Positions 60,713 to 64,000 of a DNA stretch of 64,000 nucleotides are shown here, one piece after another. Position numbers and translations under genes: made by a program. Source of the DNA: Akkermansiaceae bacterium (lineage in GTDB: Bacteria > Verrucomicrobiota > Verrucomicrobiia > Verrucomicrobiales > Akkermansiaceae); contig CAJIZY010000003.1 in NCBI GenBank assembly GCA_905181965.1, forward strand, positions 124,001 to 188,000. Direction: 5' to 3'. The number at the start of each line of letters is the position of its first letter. Position 1 is the stretch's first letter. The notes beneath the pieces were generated by a model. That model had not been told where the DNA came from, did no database searches, and saw nothing but the letters and a program-made list of their open reading frames with translations.

Positions 60713-63088
60713 TTGCCACTAAAAAAAGCGACCTTGAAAAGTTTACCCCATAATCACCGGCCCATAGGCCTGTTTACCTTATTGATATTGCTCCAGCTTG
60801 CTGCCCCATTGTTGGCTTCAAAAGCTAATTATATCACGGAGATTCAACCGATTCTCCAAAAGCGCTGTTATGCTTGCCATGGACCTGAAAAGCAGAAGGG
60901 CAAGCTTCGACTAGACACGATTTCTACCGATCTCATTAATGACCGCAAAGCCGCAAGACACTGGCAAGACGTTCGCTCAGCAATCAACTTGGGAGAAATG
61001 CCTCCAGAGGAAGAACCAACATTGAGCGCTGATGAACGACGGACTGTTCTAAGCTGGCTGAATTCGGAAATCAAATCAGCAGCAGACTCACGAAAAAGCA
61101 AAGGTGGTCGCGTCGTAGTGCGCCGTCTGAATCGGGCCGAGTATCAGAATACAATGCGCGATCTGCTAGGACTAGATATTTCCTTTGTGTCGGACTTACC
61201 GCCCGATGGTGTCTCGGTTGATGGAATGCTTAATAATGGAAGCGCGCTCCAGATGACAGGTATTCAATTTGAATACTATCTGAAAGCTGCCCGTGCCGCA
61301 CTCGATCACGTCATTACTACGACCCCGGCACCCAAAGTCTTCGAATACACTTTCAAAAAGTCGACGGAAAATAAGTGGCACAGAAAAACCAAGCCGTCTA
61401 ACCGTCTTGGCAAAGACCAAGAATTCATCGCACGTATCAAGAATGATTACCCTGAGACCGGAGAATTCCGAATCCGGATCCGTGCCAAAGGAGAATTTAA
61501 TGAAGACACACCAGGCCCACTGCCCCGAATGAGGGTGATGGTAGGCTATCGACCGGACACTGAAGTTTATCGGAAAACCCTAGCTGAAATCGATATTACC
61601 GAGAAGGGATGGCACGACTACGAATTCTCGGGACGGATGGAGAACTTCCCATTGCCAGTGAAAGGACAAGGTAAGTATCCGGGGCTAGTCATTTCTGTGA
61701 CGAATCCATACGGCGGTCACCCGGTGATCGAATCGTTGGAATTCAAGGGGCCAATTTTTGAGAGTTGGCCACCTGCTCATCATCGCCAAATTCTTCACGA
61801 TTCTGTTTCACGTTCCGAATCATTCGAACCAGATTACGTTAGGGAAGTTATCGAGAGATTCCTCCCGCGTGCTTGGAGACGTCCAGTCACAAATGATGAG
61901 GTGATTCGCTTTACGGAATTCTTCAAAGTCGTTCGGAAGGAAATGCCCACCTTTGAGGAAGCGATGAAAGAAACTTTAGCAATGGCGCTGGTCTCACCTC
62001 ATTTCCTTTACATTCTTGAGCCATTCTCGGCGGAGCAAAGGCCTTTGACACAACATGAGCTAGCTGCGCGACTCTCTTACTTTTTATGGAGTAGCATGCC
62101 TGATCAGAAATTGTTGTCCTCTGCAGATTCAGGCGAGCTAAGCAAGCCCGATGTGCTTACCCACCAGGTCGATCGAATGCTGAAGCATCCTCGTTCGCAG
62201 CAATTTGTGGAAAACTTTGTTTCCCAATGGTTAGACATCGACGCGTTAGATCGTGTTGTCATCGACCAGAAAATCCATCCTGGATTTAAGCCCGAATTAA
62301 AGGGTGACATGCGCCGCGAAACTTTCGCTTTCTTCTCCGAAGTCCTTCACCGTAATCTATCTGCCGAAAATTTTATCGATTCGGATTTCGTGACCGTAAA
62401 CAGCCGAATGGCGAGACATTATGGGATCGATGGGGTAATGGCAGGAGAATTCCAACGGATCAAATTAACAGCCAAAAACGCATCGCACAGGGGAGGACTT
62501 TTAGGACAATCGTCTATCCTCACCGCCAATTCGACAGGTCGGGATTCGAATCTCATTAAACGCGCGGTGTTTTTACGTAAGCGTTTGCTCAATGATCCAC
62601 CAGCTCCTCCCCCTCCAAACGTTCCCGAACTTAAGACCGCCGACCCAAATTTTGCGCAGCTCCCGATTCGTAAACAGCTTGAAATTCATCTCCATGATCC
62701 CGCGTGTGCCGATTGCCATCGCAATCTCGACCCTTGGGGTCAGGCTCTTGAACAATTTAATGCTATCGGACTTTGGCGAGAGAAAATCATAAGACCAATC
62801 CATGGTAAAAAAACGATTGAATTGGAAGTTGATGCGAATGCCAAACTTCCGGACGGGCATAAGATTCAAGGGATCAGTGGACTAAAAAATTACCTCAAAG
62901 AACATCGGCGCAAACAATTCGCAAGGGCCTTCGTGTCAAAGATCCTGACCTACGCGCTAGGGCGGAGTCTGGAATTCTCCGATGAAACCCTAATATCCGA
63001 TCTCACAAATCAGTTCTTGAAGAATAACCTGCGCGTGAGAGATTTATTGGTCGCGGTCGTGCAGCGGCCAGACTTTCAAACCAAATAA
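60713..63088 (+). CDS. Planctomycete-type cytochrome with DUF1587/DUF1592/DUF1588/DUF1585 domains
   Basis: A 791-residue exported protein. The reading frame opens at TTG (60713); another TTG at 60734 is as plausible. A signal peptide (about 18-35) precedes a PSCyt1 heme motif C52-Y-A-C-H56-GPEKQKGKLRLDT. Then DUF1587 (RRLNRAEYQNTMRDLLGLD), a DUF1592 region (RAWRRPVTNDEVIRF, LSPHFLYILEP), DUF1588 with a second motif C-A-D-C-H-RNLDPWG, and DUF1585 at the C-terminus (FARAFVSKILTYALGRSLEFSDE). It overlaps nothing and is followed after 9 bases by the DUF1552 gene, its usual partner. Confidence 0.9.
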   Translation: MPLKKATLKSLPHNHRPIGLFTLLILLQLAAPLLASKANYITEIQPILQKRCYACHGPEKQKGKLRLDTISTDLINDRKAARHWQDVRSAINLGEMPPEEEPTLSADERRTVLSWLNSEIKSAADSRKSKGGRVVVRRLNRAEYQNTMRDLLGLDISFVSDLPPDGVSVDGMLNNGSALQMTGIQFEYYLKAARAALDHVITTTPAPKVFEYTFKKSTENKWHRKTKPSNRLGKDQEFIARIKNDYPETGEFRIRIRAKGEFNEDTPGPLPRMRVMVGYRPDTEVYRKTLAEIDITEKGWHDYEFSGRMENFPLPVKGQGKYPGLVISVTNPYGGHPVIESLEFKGPIFESWPPAHHRQILHDSVSRSESFEPDYVREVIERFLPRAWRRPVTNDEVIRFTEFFKVVRKEMPTFEEAMKETLAMALVSPHFLYILEPFSAEQRPLTQHELAARLSYFLWSSMPDQKLLSSADSGELSKPDVLTHQVDRMLKHPRSQQFVENFVSQWLDIDALDRVVIDQKIHPGFKPELKGDMRRETFAFFSEVLHRNLSAENFIDSDFVTVNSRMARHYGIDGVMAGEFQRIKLTAKNASHRGGLLGQSSILTANSTGRDSNLIKRAVFLRKRLLNDPPAPPPPNVPELKTADPNFAQLPIRKQLEIHLHDPACADCHRNLDPWGQALEQFNAIGLWREKIIRPIHGKKTIELEVDANAKLPDGHKIQGISGLKNYLKEHRRKQFARAFVSKILTYALGRSLEFSDETLISDLTNQFLKNNLRVRDLLVAVVQRPDFQTK

Positions 63089-63097
63089 CTTACGAAT

Positions 63098-64000
63098 ATG
63101 GATTCTAGGAAACCTTGGCACTTAAATCGTCGAACTTTTCTACGTGGAATTGGAGCGACCCTTGCTCTCCCGTCTCTGGAATGCATGGGGAGTGAGGCCT
63201 TGAATCCTTCCCCAAAGAGATTGGCAGCAATTTATTTTCCGTTCGGAGTTTCCATGGCGCCTGCTGACAGTGGAAAGGCCAGTTGGAATTGGTTCCCAGA
63301 AAAAGCCGGGGCCGACTTTAAATTCTCCAAACCTCTGAGTCCTTTAGAATCCCTTCGCGAAGACATTTCGATCCTTGGGGGCTTGTCTCATCCTGACGTT
63401 CGCAAGATCGACGGCCACGATAGCGGAGACACTTTTTTGACCGGTTGCGATTTATTAGGCCGAGATCTGCAAAACGTTCAATCGATGGATCAAATCGCCG
63501 CCAGCCAACTGGCCGATAAGACTCGGTTTTCCTCCTTGGTCATGTCGACAGATGGAGGTGTCGGTGAACCCACTAGATCGAGCACTCTCTCATACAACGA
63601 ACAAGGTCGCCCCATCCCCGCGCTCAACCAACCGCGCCAAATCTTTGAGCGCCTTTTCGGAGGAGGCGATGAGTCAACCGCCAGGGGACGTCGCCGCCTG
63701 AGGAGTGCCGGAAGCATGTTGGACCTCGTTCTTGATGACGCGAAGAAAGTCCGAAGTCATCTTGGCCAGCATGATAAGGAAAAGTTCGATGAGTATTTGG
63801 ATTCAGTCCGTCAGGTAGAAAAACGAGTTGATCGATCCCAGGCGTGGATCGATCTCCCAAAACCCGAACTCACTGATCAAGATCGCGAACGTCTCAAGCT
63901 AGAATCTGATTCAAATGTTCCGGAAGACTATGTCGGGACAATGTACGAACTCATCTATCTTGCCTTCCGAACTGATTCGACACGCGTTGCCACATATCAA
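63098..64000 (+). CDS. DUF1552 protein, Tat-exported, 5' end only
   Basis: 301 codons are present before the window ends. The start has a twin-arginine signal (NRRTFLRGIGATLALPSLE). Then come the DUF1552 blocks RLAAIYFPFGVSMAP, KPLSPLESLREDISILGGLSHPD, GHDSGDTFLTG, QSMDQIAASQLA, LDLVLDDAKKVRSHLGQHDKEKFDEYLDSVRQVEKR, and YELIYLAFRTDSTRVATYQ. DUF1552 proteins resemble DUF1501 proteins and are encoded beside the DUF1592-type cytochromes. The reading frame is open to the last base. Confidence 0.92.
   Translation, partial: MDSRKPWHLNRRTFLRGIGATLALPSLECMGSEALNPSPKRLAAIYFPFGVSMAPADSGKASWNWFPEKAGADFKFSKPLSPLESLREDISILGGLSHPDVRKIDGHDSGDTFLTGCDLLGRDLQNVQSMDQIAASQLADKTRFSSLVMSTDGGVGEPTRSSTLSYNEQGRPIPALNQPRQIFERLFGGGDESTARGRRRLRSAGSMLDLVLDDAKKVRSHLGQHDKEKFDEYLDSVRQVEKRVDRSQAWIDLPKPELTDQDRERLKLESDSNVPEDYVGTMYELIYLAFRTDSTRVATYQ

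Noticed and set aside
1-64000. CRISPR arrays, tRNA or rRNA genes, transposons or prophage
   Set aside because: No regularly spaced direct repeats, cloverleaf sequences, rRNA-like conserved stretches, transposase motifs or phage structural genes were noticed.

Overview
The window looks like a chromosomal segment of a marine or polymer-degrading Verrucomicrobiota bacterium (planctomycete-like gene content is shared across the PVC group). The reasons are the density of exported sulfatases, LamG/CotH/lamin-tail surface proteins, planctomycete-type cytochrome genes (DUF1549/DUF1553 with DUF1501, DUF1592-type with DUF1552), PVC-type heme CxxCH proteins, ThuA and DUF1080 proteins, and a recurring C-terminal module resembling those common at the ends of verrucomicrobial secreted proteins. 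No rRNA, tRNA, CRISPR array, transposase or phage gene was seen. Many starts lack a clear Shine-Dalgarno sequence.

Layout. 0-9 kb: the start of a secreted TIM-barrel sugar isomerase, a sulfatase, then a leftward three-gene set: CotH kinase, a YHYH-sulfatase fusion, and an MbnP-MbnH (copper-binding protein plus diheme peroxidase) fusion. 9-12 kb: a visibly AT-richer patch with a divergent MurB-like flavoprotein and a Wzx-type flippase, probably a surface-polysaccharide fragment. 12-22.5 kb: secreted proteins, a sulfatase, an ATP-grasp ligase, a giant LamG/lamin-tail/CotH protein broken by two frameshifts, and a frameshifted TIM-barrel isomerase. 22.5-31.8 kb: a glycoside hydrolase, a beta-propeller protein with an embedded methyltransferase-like domain and its membrane-anchored partner, a sulfatase with an atypical active-site motif and an in-frame stop, DUF3392 and a LamG protein. 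32-35.6 kb: an inositol unit (sodium symporter, myo-inositol oxygenase, IolG-like dehydrogenase). 35.6-50 kb: a GT4 glycosyltransferase, a very large frameshifted metalloprotease with Calx-beta and jelly-roll domains, a glucuronoyl esterase (CE15), tandem DUF1080, a formyltransferase, an esterase and an alginate lyase-SGNH esterase fusion. 50-64 kb: a heme/squalene-cyclase-like protein, a PVC-type heme protein, the DUF1501 and DUF1549/DUF1553 pair, a broken lipoprotein gene, ThuA, and the DUF1592-type/DUF1552 pair.

Together the genes describe capture and breakdown of sulfated, esterified and uronate-containing polysaccharides, with export of nearly every product. The least-explained parts are the MbnP-MbnH / YHYH-sulfatase set, a 28-bp intergenic motif found in several gene gaps, and a C-terminal module shared by six secreted proteins. 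Five frameshifts and one premature stop fall in otherwise well-conserved genes; either the assembly contains indel errors or several surface genes are decaying.
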